Of a DNA stretch of 6,499 nt, positions 1 through 5,635 are shown piece by piece. The first letter of the stretch is position 1; each line of letters opens with the position of its first letter. The translations under genes were made by a program, and so were the position numbers. This DNA is from Loktanella sp. UBA3435 (GTDB taxonomy: Bacteria; Pseudomonadota; Alphaproteobacteria; Rhodobacterales; Rhodobacteraceae), in contig DFSO01000055.1 of assembly GCA_002378665.1 (NCBI GenBank), positions 24,777-31,275 on the forward strand. Reading direction: 5' to 3'. The notes beneath the pieces are model-generated. The model saw only the letters and a program-made list of their open reading frames with translations. It was not told where the DNA came from and made no database searches.

Positions 1-8
1 AAAACACC

Positions 9-422
9 ATGCGGATTAACGACCAGATTGAGCTCGCGGACTGGGAGCTTTCGGAAAGCTTCACCCGCGCCTCTGGTCCGGGTGGTCAGAACGTGAACAA
101 GGTGTCGACGGCGGTGGAGTTGCGGTTCGAGGCGGAACGCTCGCCCAACTTGCCCGACCCCGTGAAGGTGCGGCTCAAACGGCTGGCGGGACAACGCTGG
201 ACCAAAGAGGGGGCGATTGTGATCTTCGTGCAAGACACCCGCTCCCAAGCGCGCAACCGAGAACTGGCCCGCGAACGGCTAACCGAACTGATCATCGCCG
301 CCACCCTTGTGCCTAAACGCCGCCGCGCGACCAAGCCGACCTATGGGTCCGTGAAGCGGCGGCTGGCGGGGAAGAAAGAGCGCGGGGAAGTGAAGAAGCT
401 GCGGGGGAAGGTTGAGGAGTAG
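9..422 (+). CDS. arfB: Alternative ribosome-rescue factor B (peptidyl-tRNA hydrolase ArfB/YaeJ)
   Basis: ArfB binds ribosomes stalled on truncated mRNA and hydrolyses the stranded peptidyl-tRNA in the cytoplasm, a backup to tmRNA. The 137-residue protein shows the class-I release-factor catalytic core: residues 22-33 read SGPGGQNVNKVS, with the GGQ at 25-27. Unlike full release factors it has no codon-recognition domains. It ends in a strongly basic tail (about residues 103-135, rich in K and R with KPTYGSVKRRL), which in this family threads into the empty mRNA channel. Length matches the family (about 135-140). The ATG at 9 is used because the protein starts at the usual place before the GGQ domain; its ribosome site is mostly cut off by the window edge. 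It is followed by a 103-base gap before the ATPase gene, so co-transcription is possible but not shown. Confidence 0.93.
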   Translation: MRINDQIELADWELSESFTRASGPGGQNVNKVSTAVELRFEAERSPNLPDPVKVRLKRLAGQRWTKEGAIVIFVQDTRSQARNRELARERLTELIIAATLVPKRRRATKPTYGSVKRRLAGKKERGEVKKLRGKVEE

Positions 423-525
423 AAACGACGATTGGACTCTTCAAAAAACTGCTTGGCTTAACCGCGGTTTTGGTCAACTTTGGCGGGAGTAACTTGTACG
501 TTCGGCCTACCCAAAGAGTAATTAG

Positions 526-1170
526 ATGACCAAACCATTGCCTATTGACGCCACACCCCAAAAACGGCTTTTTCTATCAATTATTGCTGACTACGATTTC
601 AAGACTTCGCTATGTGAATTGGTCGACAACGCACTAGACCACTGGAATTCGAGCGATCGCCTTTCCCCGCTAAAAATTCAAGTTTTTATGAACCAAGATC
701 GGCAACAGGCCACGGTCAAAGATACAGCAGGAGGCGTACCAAGGGATCAAATTCAACTGCTGATTGCACCTGGTGCCAGTAGAGAGGTGGTCTCCGATCA
801 AATGATCGGAAACTTTGGGGTAGGAGGAAAGCGAGCAGGCGTTGCAATTGGGGAATTGGTTGAAGTCTATACCCGCGTTGGTGAGGGGCAAGGACACAAA
901 TTTAAAATTGATAACGAATGGCTTCAGCACGAAGACTGGAACATGGATATTGACGAAACAACCGAAATTGAAGCTGGTGAGACTAAAATCAATATTTCAA
1001 AACTACGCCAAGGTTTTAGCCACGACGATTTACGTTCGATTTTTTCACATCTTTCCGATACTTATGCGAACTTCATTTCAAATGATTGCGCCATATTTTT
1101 CAATGGGAAGCCACTTGAAAAGAACAAGTTTGATAATTGGGCATACCCCCAAGAATATCCCCCCCCCTGA
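526..1170 (+). CDS. GHKL/Hsp90-like (MORC-like) ATPase, N-terminal part (part 1 of a frame-broken gene)
   Basis: This is the ATP-binding half of a larger gene. The 214 residues carry the GHKL nucleotide-binding motifs in order: N box at 31-36 (E31-LVD-N35-A), G1 box at 66-70 (DTAGG, the DxAGG variant common in bacterial members) and G2 glycine lid at 95-109 (GNFGVGGKRAGVAIG, with K102). Such domains open and close as ATP-driven dimer clamps in Hsp90, MutL, gyrase B and MORC proteins. The ATG at 526 is preceded by AAAGAG at 513-518, 7 bases away. The frame runs into nine C bases and stops at TGA 1168-1170; the protein family continues in the next frame. Base composition is visibly AT-richer than arfB and pncB, suggesting acquired DNA. 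As written, translation would give only an ATPase domain ending in three prolines. Confidence 0.85.
   Translation: MTKPLPIDATPQKRLFLSIIADYDFKTSLCELVDNALDHWNSSDRLSPLKIQVFMNQDRQQATVKDTAGGVPRDQIQLLIAPGASREVVSDQMIGNFGVGGKRAGVAIGELVEVYTRVGEGQGHKFKIDNEWLQHEDWNMDIDETTEIEAGETKINISKLRQGFSHDDLRSIFSHLSDTYANFISNDCAIFFNGKPLEKNKFDNWAYPQEYPPP
1159..1167 (+). repeat. Nine-C homopolymer that breaks the ATPase-HEPN frame
   Basis: Nine consecutive C bases follow TAT and are followed directly by TGA. With 9 C the upstream frame stops; with 10 C (or 7 C) it runs on as Pro-Pro-Pro-Leu-Thr-Gly-Glu into the downstream ATPase/HEPN frame. The run also contains C CCC CCC, which fits the X XXY YYZ pattern for -1 ribosomal slippage. 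The state could be an assembly error, a slipped-strand (phase-variable) OFF state, programmed slippage of ribosome or RNA polymerase, or a true null mutation. The sequence alone cannot separate these. Confidence 0.9.
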
Positions 1171-2090
1171 CAGGTGAAGTAGTATTTTCGCCCGACGACA
1201 GAAACGAAATCAGTATACGGGTCACTGGAGGCTTAATTTCAGATCGGTCTCCAAAAGAAGGCAACTACGGGGTCTATTTTTATTGCAATAAGAGACTAAT
1301 TCTTGCTCATGAAAAGACCCACCATGTTGGCTTTTTGAGTGGGTATGCTGGCGTTCCCCACCCTGACGCTTCCCTTTGCAGAGTTATCGTTGAAATGACT
1401 GGTCTGCCCAGCCTGATGCCATGGAACTCAAGTAAGAGCGGCATAAACTGGAGTCATCCCGTTTTCATGGAAATCCGTGAACGGATATTTTCAACAGCCA
1501 AACGATTTTCGACAATTTCGCGTCGACTAAAAAATGAGCGTGAAACTGCGGTATTTCCATTCGTAACTGGCGCTATCAAAGAATTCGACTTTCAAAGATC
1601 TCAAACTGGAAAAGAGATTATAAATCTACCTGTGCCACGAGGCCGCGCAAAAAAGTACTCCGAACGAATCTTTGATGACAACAAGGAGCTGTTTGCAAAA
1701 AAGCCGTGGACCAGAGGTATCGTTGAAGCCATCGGAGTAGCGGATTTCATTTCGCGACGTCCATTGTCGACGAAAAACAGAATTGTTCTACTTTTGCTGG
1801 ACAGCACCTTCGAAATATCGCTGAAAGAATTTCTCGTTCATCAGAATTCCAAGTATTATCCTGATGAAGAAATCGCAAAGATTTTTAAGAGCCGCAAAAA
1901 AGTTCTTGATGAAGTAAAGTTACTGGTGAACTTGCGGCAATCGGACCTCGATTTAGCATACCACTATGCAAATTTGCGAAATAAACTAGTTCATGAGCGC
2001 GCAACGGTTGATATATTGGATGAAGATGTACAAATTTATTGGCAAGTTGTGGAGCGGGTCGTGAAGAAGCTTTTTAAAGTGAAGCTTTAA
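1167..2090 (+). CDS. MORC-like ATPase second domain plus C-terminal HEPN-like domain (part 2 of the frame-broken gene)
   Basis: This continues the ATPase gene in the -1 frame: 307 codons that have no start of their own. Numbering as one repaired 521-residue protein, residues about 215-340 resemble the second (S5-like) part of MORC/Hsp90-type ATPases; NYGVYFYCNKRLI at 247-259 is the typical strand-and-loop. Residues about 400-521 are mostly helical. They contain LRNKLVHE at 484-491, an R485-x4-H490 motif with N after R, as in HEPN domains, many of which are metal-independent RNases in toxins and defence proteins. HEPN joined to an Hsp90-like ATPase is known from eukaryotic sacsin. HEPN assignment is from the motif and helix pattern only. 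The stop TAA overlaps the end of pncB. A TTG at 1137 opens this frame but has no ribosome site, so independent translation is unlikely. RNase activity is inferred, not shown. Confidence 0.75.
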   Translation: MTGEVVFSPDDRNEISIRVTGGLISDRSPKEGNYGVYFYCNKRLILAHEKTHHVGFLSGYAGVPHPDASLCRVIVEMTGLPSLMPWNSSKSGINWSHPVFMEIRERIFSTAKRFSTISRRLKNERETAVFPFVTGAIKEFDFQRSQTGKEIINLPVPRGRAKKYSERIFDDNKELFAKKPWTRGIVEAIGVADFISRRPLSTKNRIVLLLLDSTFEISLKEFLVHQNSKYYPDEEIAKIFKSRKKVLDEVKLLVNLRQSDLDLAYHYANLRNKLVHERATVDILDEDVQIYWQVVERVVKKLFKVKL

Positions 2091-3379
2091 ACCACAACCT
2101 CAACCTTCTCCTGCTCACCGACCCCGAACACCCGCTTGTACCGTGCGATCTCGCTTGCGGGGCCCATGGCTTTGTTCGGGTTATCGCTCAGTTTCACGGT
2201 GGGTTTTCCGTTGGCCGAGATCGCTTTGCACACCAGCGAGAAGGGCGCGAGGCTGTCGTTTTCGGTGAGCCCTTTGAAGTCGTTGGTCAGCATGGTCCCC
2301 CAGCCGAACGAGACCCTGCACCGCCCTGCGAATTGCGCTTGCAGGGTGACGATTTTATCGACGTCGAGCCCGTCCGAGAAGATGACCAGTTTCTGGGTCG
2401 GGTCCTCGCCCCGCGATGTCCACCAGTTGATCGCCGTTTCCGCATATATCGCGGGATCGCCGCTATCGACCCTGATCCCTGTCCAGCCCGCGAGCCAGTC
2501 GGGGGCGCGTTTGAGGAACCCTTCGGTGCCGTAGGTGTCGGGCAGGATGATCCGCAGGTTGCCGTCGTGTTCGGCCTGCCAGTCGGCCAGCACGTCGTAG
2601 GGGGATTGCAGCAGTTCGGCGTCGGTTTTGGCCAGTGCGGCATAGACCATGGGCAGTTCGTGGGCGTTGGTGCCGATGGCTGCGAGGTCACGGTTTTTGG
2701 CGATGAGGCAGTTGGAGGTGCCTGTGAATTTGTCGCCTAACCCCTCGGACATGGCCTGCACGCACCAGTCTTGCCAGAGGTGGGAATGCCTGCGCCGCGT
2801 GCCGAAGTCGGCGATTTTGAGGTCGGGGACACCTCGGAGGGTTTCGACCTTTTCCCAGACTTTGGTTTTGGCTCGGGCGTAGAGGACCTCGAGCTCGAAG
2901 CGGCCCATTTTCTGGAGGACAGCGCGGCCGCGTAGTTCCATGAGGACGGCAAGGGCGGGGATTTCCCAGAGCATGACTTCGGGCCATGAGCCCTCAAACG
3001 TGAGTTCGTATTGGCCGTCCACTTTTTCGAGGTGGTAGGCGGGCAAGCGGAGTTGTTCGAACCAGTCCATGAATTCGGGCGTGAACATCTGGCGTTTGCC
3101 GTAGAATGTGTTGCCGCGCATCCATGTGCTTTCACCGCGTGTGAGAGAAAGGGAGCGGATGTGGTCGAGTTGTTCGCGCAACTCGCCCTCGTCCACCAGA
3201 TCGGCAAGGCGCACGTCCTTGGAGCGGTTGATGAGGGAGAAGGTGACTTGGGTGTCGGGTTTGTTGCGGAACACGGATTGGCACATCAAGAGTTTGTAGA
3301 AGTCGGTGTCGATGAGCGACCGCACGATTGGGTCGATCTTCCATTTGTGGTTCCAGACGCGGGCGGCGATGTCGGTCAT
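2087..3379 (-). CDS. pncB: Nicotinate phosphoribosyltransferase
   Basis: PncB joins nicotinate to PRPP, with ATP hydrolysis, to make nicotinate mononucleotide: the first step of NAD salvage (Preiss-Handler route) in the cytoplasm. The 430 residues show family motifs in order: DTDFYKLLM (24-32, N-terminal substrate region), DFGTRRR (191-197), GTSN (220-223), GTNAHE (236-241, whose H240 matches the phosphorylated catalytic histidine of the family), DTYGTEGFL (281-289), RVDSGDP (303-309, PRPP-binding region), FSDGLD (334-339) and GWGTMLTND (359-367). Length matches the family. The ATG at 3379 is chosen because it has AAGGA 8 bases upstream and matches the family N-terminus (MTDIAARVWNHKWKIDP); a 63-residue upstream extension is unlikely. 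It is GC-rich, divergent from the GFA gene and convergent with the ATPase-HEPN gene. No sign of damage. Confidence 0.96.
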   Translation of the reverse strand: MTDIAARVWNHKWKIDPIVRSLIDTDFYKLLMCQSVFRNKPDTQVTFSLINRSKDVRLADLVDEGELREQLDHIRSLSLTRGESTWMRGNTFYGKRQMFTPEFMDWFEQLRLPAYHLEKVDGQYELTFEGSWPEVMLWEIPALAVLMELRGRAVLQKMGRFELEVLYARAKTKVWEKVETLRGVPDLKIADFGTRRRHSHLWQDWCVQAMSEGLGDKFTGTSNCLIAKNRDLAAIGTNAHELPMVYAALAKTDAELLQSPYDVLADWQAEHDGNLRIILPDTYGTEGFLKRAPDWLAGWTGIRVDSGDPAIYAETAINWWTSRGEDPTQKLVIFSDGLDVDKIVTLQAQFAGRCRVSFGWGTMLTNDFKGLTENDSLAPFSLVCKAISANGKPTVKLSDNPNKAMGPASEIARYKRVFGVGEQEKVEVVV

Positions 3380-3387
3380 CGGAGTGT

Positions 3388-3392
3388 TCCTT
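3388..3392 (-). promoter_or_regulatory. Ribosome binding site of pncB
   Basis: AAGGA on the minus strand, 8 bases before the ATG ending at 3379. It supports this start over the longer frame that opens at 3568. Confidence 0.7.
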
Positions 3393-3404
3393 ATGGTTAA
3401 GGAG

Positions 3405-3434
3405 GTTAGACCAAGTGGAGGGGGGGGATGGCAA
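3405..3434 (-). promoter_or_regulatory. Possible pncB promoter with a C tract in its spacer
   Basis: On the minus strand TTGCCA (3429-3434) and TCTAAC (3405-3410) lie 18 bases apart, about 25 bases upstream of the pncB start codon. The match to the sigma-70 consensus is only moderate, and alphaproteobacterial -10 boxes are loose. The spacer holds a run of eight C on this strand (3420-3427). This is a weak call from pattern and position. Confidence 0.3.
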
Positions 3435-3489
3435 GGGGTATTGTGGGTCTGACCATTCCCGCTAATAATCGCTGCAAAGCGGGGGTGAG

Positions 3490-3887
3490 ATGAGTGGGAA
3501 TTCCGAAGAAGTACTACGCGGCATTGTCTTTGTGGCGCATCAGGTTTCGAGCTGATTGGAGAGCACAATTGGGTTGGGCATTGTCATTGCGAAAGCTGCC
3601 GGCGTGCGACGGCATCGCCATTCACGACGTGGATCGGGCAGGAGAATGGAACGTGGCAGCTCCTTGGAGATCAACCGCGCACATATAACAGCAGCGCAGG
3701 GCAACAGCGCGGGTTTTGCGGAACTTGCGGCTCTACGATGTTTTATCGTTCAGAACAATACCCGAACGAAATGCATTTCTATGCCGCGTTGCTCGATAAC
3801 CCTGAACACATAAGCCCGCAGCAGCATTATCATGCGGATGAACGGCTTTCTTGGGTGCACTTGTCGGAAGGCTTGCCAATTGCATAG
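3490..3887 (+). pseudogene. GFA-family (Gfa-like, CENP-V/GFA fold) zinc protein gene, frameshifted near its start
   Basis: Translation in the frame from 3522 to the TAG at 3885-3887 gives a clear GFA-family protein. ATG 3490 opens it in another frame (MSGNSEEVLRG), and adding one base at about 3520-3524 joins this to HCLCGASGFEL, giving 132 residues, normal for the family. The seven zinc cysteines are in the family order: C13-x-C15, C32-x-C34-x2-C37 (CHCESCRRA) and C77-x2-C80 (RGFCGTCGS). The C-terminal signature is also present (LDNPE, HYHADERLSWVHLSEGLP). In the downstream frame there is no ATG, GTG or TTG between the stop at 3486-3488 and the first cysteine pair, so as written it lacks a start. 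Members bind zinc; the founding enzyme acts on glutathione-formaldehyde adducts, but most homologues are untested. It diverges from pncB across 110 bases. Either a recent inactivation or a one-base sequence error. Confidence 0.85.
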
Positions 3888-3897
3888 CGGGTGGAAT

Positions 3898-4065
3898 TCA
3901 CCTTCGGCTCGCAACTTTCTCGCCTTCATCTAGACCTTCAACGCTCTCTTGCGTGATCAAGGCGGTCTCGTCTTTAGGATCGTCACCGAGAAACTTTTCG
4001 ATATCAACGTTGAGCGGCCGCACGATGGAAACGATCATCCACTTATGGTTCCAAACACGAGCGGC
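3898..4065 (-). pseudogene. Chimeric remnant: pncB 5' fragment fused to the 3' tail of the Tat-protein gene
   Basis: Read on the minus strand, 4065-4009 encodes AARVWNHKWMIVSIVRPLN, matching pncB residues 5-23 (AARVWNHKWKIDPIVRSLI) at 14 of 19 positions. The same frame continues through 4008-3898 as VDIEKFLGDDPKDETALI...QESVEGLDEGE, matching the C-terminal tail of the Tat-exported protein encoded at 4994-5440 (VDIEKLLGDTAQDETDLI...GLDQG) at about two thirds of positions, and ending at TGA 3898-3900. The frame is open upstream only about 45 more bases, with no plausible start or ribosome site, so it is a relic. Both parents lie on the same strand on either side of it. Many of the differences from pncB are third-position changes towards A or T, so the fragment is old or came from a diverged relative. 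Confidence 0.78.
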
Positions 4066-4361
4066 GTTTTTGAAAAGTCCGATAAAATCGATTGTTCTCG
4101 TTTCGTTAAAAGGAATTGGACGTGGTTATGTGAATCTGCGTCATTTGACGTATGGGAAATTCCGACGGTTATGGCGGGTACGACTTTAACAAAAACAAGC
4201 TGGCGGAGAGCTTTGCCGATCAAGACGCCCGTGCCGAAAGGTTAGCGCCTGAACGCGTGATTGGCTGGACGACCACAGTATCGAAGGTGGCGGTCCGTGT
4301 GCGATCTGGGAAACGTCCTTGCGATTACGCCCCATGGCATTAGGCGTTAAACGATGCGAAT
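4066..4361. other. Scarred region without a convincing gene
   Basis: No RNA gene, hairpin terminator or intact gene is recognisable. A short plus-strand frame at 4152-4343 (63 codons, no ribosome site) has protein-like composition (charged stretch at about codons 10-33) and is in the same frame as the next ORF, separated from it by one TAG at 4341-4343. Parts of the first 100 bases resemble the pncB-GFA spacer: 4105-4125 resembles 3396-3418, 4124-4145 resembles 3437-3457, and 4153-4164 resembles 3496-3506 in the same order. This is compatible with a decayed duplicate. Confidence 0.45.
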
Positions 4362-4376
4362 TTGGACGAGTCCCTC

Positions 4377-4961
4377 ATGGATTTCGCGTCCGACGTTGCG
4401 CAACCCGGATGGCCCGGTCCGAGACCCGATTTGATCGCATTTGCCTTGGCCTTTCTCGAAGCAGACGTCATGTTATTTCGGTCTGGATATGTAAAACGAC
4501 ATTTGATCAAGCGCTTGCAGCAATCGCCCTTAACGTCCGACGATATCACTCGGATCGACGCGCTGTTGCGACGCGCCGTTACCCGAGGATCAAGCCTTGA
4601 AGAATTCAAAGGCTACCGCATATTGGCCGCGCATCTCGTCGTAAATGGCGCGTTATACAATCTTACCAGCTGGCTCGCGATAAAAGCAGAAGGTGCCATT
4701 TTGACAATGAACAGGGCGAATGGCGGCGTTATAGCCGACATGTTCTCTCACCCTGATTTATCGGAACGAGATGTTAGACGTTTGCATATTGATCCGCGCT
4801 TCTTAGGACGATCCAAATGGGGTATAACTTACCCGAATTTGAGTGAAGTTGCTCCAGCAGGAGGTCTCGTTAAAGAAAAGGAAGAGCGCATAAAATACGC
4901 AGCATATCTGATGCTACGATCTATTCAACGACGGCAGGAATCGACACCAAAAGTACGCTAG
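4377..4961 (+). CDS. Hypothetical protein, possibly the 3' part of a broken gene
   Basis: I do not recognise the family. From ATG 4377 the frame gives 194 residues: a Pro/Trp patch (QPGWPGPRPDL, about 9-19), then mainly amphipathic helices with LAFLEADVMLFRSGYVKRHL, a segment rich in basic and acidic residues, and a basic C-terminus. No signal peptide or clear membrane helix is seen. GGACGAG at 4364-4370 is a modest ribosome site for ATG 4377; TTG 4362 is an alternative start giving 199 residues. The frame is open back to TAG 4341-4343, and upstream of that the same frame is open again to about 4152, so it may be the 3' part of a nonsense-interrupted gene. It converges on the Tat-protein gene with 32 bases between the stops. 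Codon choice is AT-richer than pncB. Coding status is likely but not certain. Confidence 0.55.
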   Translation: MDFASDVAQPGWPGPRPDLIAFALAFLEADVMLFRSGYVKRHLIKRLQQSPLTSDDITRIDALLRRAVTRGSSLEEFKGYRILAAHLVVNGALYNLTSWLAIKAEGAILTMNRANGGVIADMFSHPDLSERDVRRLHIDPRFLGRSKWGITYPNLSEVAPAGGLVKEKEERIKYAAYLMLRSIQRRQESTPKVR

Positions 4962-4993
4962 ATCAACCTTTCAATTCGAATAATTCGGCCACG

Positions 4994-5440
4994 CTATGCG
5001 CCCTGGTCTAAGCCCTCGATCTCTTCAATACTCTCCTGCGAAATCAGGTCGGTTTCATCTTGGGCGGTGTCACCGAGCAACTTTTCGATATCGACGCTGA
5101 TCGACTTCGGGCGCAAGGCCTCGGTTGCGGGTTGTGCTTGGACGGGTGCGGAACGCAGGGTGCCGCGCAGTGTGTTGGCGGTGTGCGCGGTGAGGAGTTG
5201 GTTTTGGACCAGTTTGGCGTAGATGCCCTGCGCCGCCTCGGTCGAAATGCCCATGGCGCTGGCGATACCTTGCGCGTTTTGGGCGTTACCTGCTTTGGCG
5301 TAAAGGCTGGCCCATAACATCTGCGACGAGGTGACCGTGCCTGAGGATGCCGCGGCGCTTGCTGGCAATGCGGGCATTATAGGTGCTAATCCTGCGGCTC
5401 CTGCGAATTGCAGAAAGCGGCGGCGATTGAGTTCTGGCAT
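4994..5440 (-). CDS. Small Tat-exported protein of unknown function
   Basis: The 148-residue product starts with a twin-arginine signal: N5-R6-R7-R8-F9-L10-Q11 fits the S/T-R-R-x-F-L-K consensus with N in place of S/T, followed by an Ala/Gly-rich hydrophobic stretch (12-25) and an ASA site at 27-29, so export of a folded protein to the periplasm is predicted. The mature part is Ala/Gln-rich and helical (about 35-100), with a helix-turn-helix-like pattern (GIASAMGISTEAAQGIYAKL) that is unlikely to bind DNA if the protein is exported. A low-complexity linker (96-108) leads to an acidic tail (113-148). That tail is the part repeated in the remnant at 3898-4008. The start is fixed by AGGAGG at 5448-5453, 7 bases upstream. 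It diverges from the EamA gene over 195 bases. Function is not recognised. Confidence 0.82.
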   Translation of the reverse strand: MPELNRRRFLQFAGAAGLAPIMPALPASAAASSGTVTSSQMLWASLYAKAGNAQNAQGIASAMGISTEAAQGIYAKLVQNQLLTAHTANTLRGTLRSAPVQAQPATEALRPKSISVDIEKLLGDTAQDETDLISQESIEEIEGLDQGA

Positions 5441-5447
5441 AACGGGG

Positions 5448-5453
5448 CCTCCT
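5448..5453 (-). promoter_or_regulatory. Ribosome binding site of the Tat-protein gene
   Basis: A full AGGAGG on the minus strand, 7 bases before the ATG ending at 5440. It is the best ribosome site in the window and fixes this start directly before the twin-arginine signal. Confidence 0.8.
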
Positions 5454-5499
5454 AGAAATGTTCGTTTTCGCCTTGTTTATATAACCCCATTCTTTTCGT

Positions 5500-5520
5500 T
5501 TATAACTTATAAAGTTGTAA
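5500..5520. repeat. Imperfect inverted repeat in the divergent Tat-protein/EamA spacer
   Basis: TTATAACTT (5500-5508) and AAGTTGTAA (5512-5520) are inverted copies matching at 8 of 9 positions around a 3-base centre. It sits in an AT-rich stretch between two divergent genes, 60 bases from the Tat-protein start and 115 from the EamA start. The short spacer fits a dimeric regulator site better than a terminator. There is no T run on either side and no regulator is identifiable. Confidence 0.35.
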
Positions 5521-5623
5521 TCCGCTGATTTTAATGGGTATTTTGATACCAAAACACGCCAATTGTTCGCAAAACTGTGGGTTTGACATCACTTGGACCG
5601 CGTGGGCAAAGTGTTTGAAAGCC

Positions 5624-5630
5624 AAAGGAA
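5624..5630 (+). promoter_or_regulatory. Ribosome binding site of the EamA transporter gene
   Basis: AAAGGAA lies 5 bases before ATG 5636. It selects this start over the in-frame upstream TTG at 5534, whose extra residues include no family-like sequence. Confidence 0.7.
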
Positions 5631-5635
5631 AACCA

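Noticed and set aside
460..469. Perfect 10-base palindrome AACCGCGGTT between arfB and the ATPase gene
   Set aside because: No loop and no adequate T run, so it is not a convincing terminator; too short to claim as an operator.
2136..3400. Several plus-strand frames of 77-135 codons across pncB
   Set aside because: They are antisense to a GC-rich gene whose codon bias keeps opposite frames open; no ribosome sites and no family-like motifs.
3428..3493. 21-codon frame whose TGA overlaps the GFA start as ATGA, after a G-rich stretch
   Set aside because: The strong TAAGGAGG at 3398-3405 is too far from its ATG, and the peptide has no recognisable features; a coupled leader is possible but unsupported.
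3380..3568. N-terminal extension of pncB to a start at 3568
   Set aside because: The extra 63 residues are not family-like, run antisense into the GFA gene, and ATG 3379 has its own AAGGA and matches the family N-terminus.
3851..4245. Two overlapping plus-strand frames of about 100 codons
   Set aside because: They lie antisense to the chimeric remnant or overlap the GFA 3' end; the evolutionary signal is in the other frames.
5583..5611. TTGACA as a -35 box for the EamA gene
   Set aside because: At 17 bases' spacing the next hexamer is GCAAAG, which does not resemble a -10 box.
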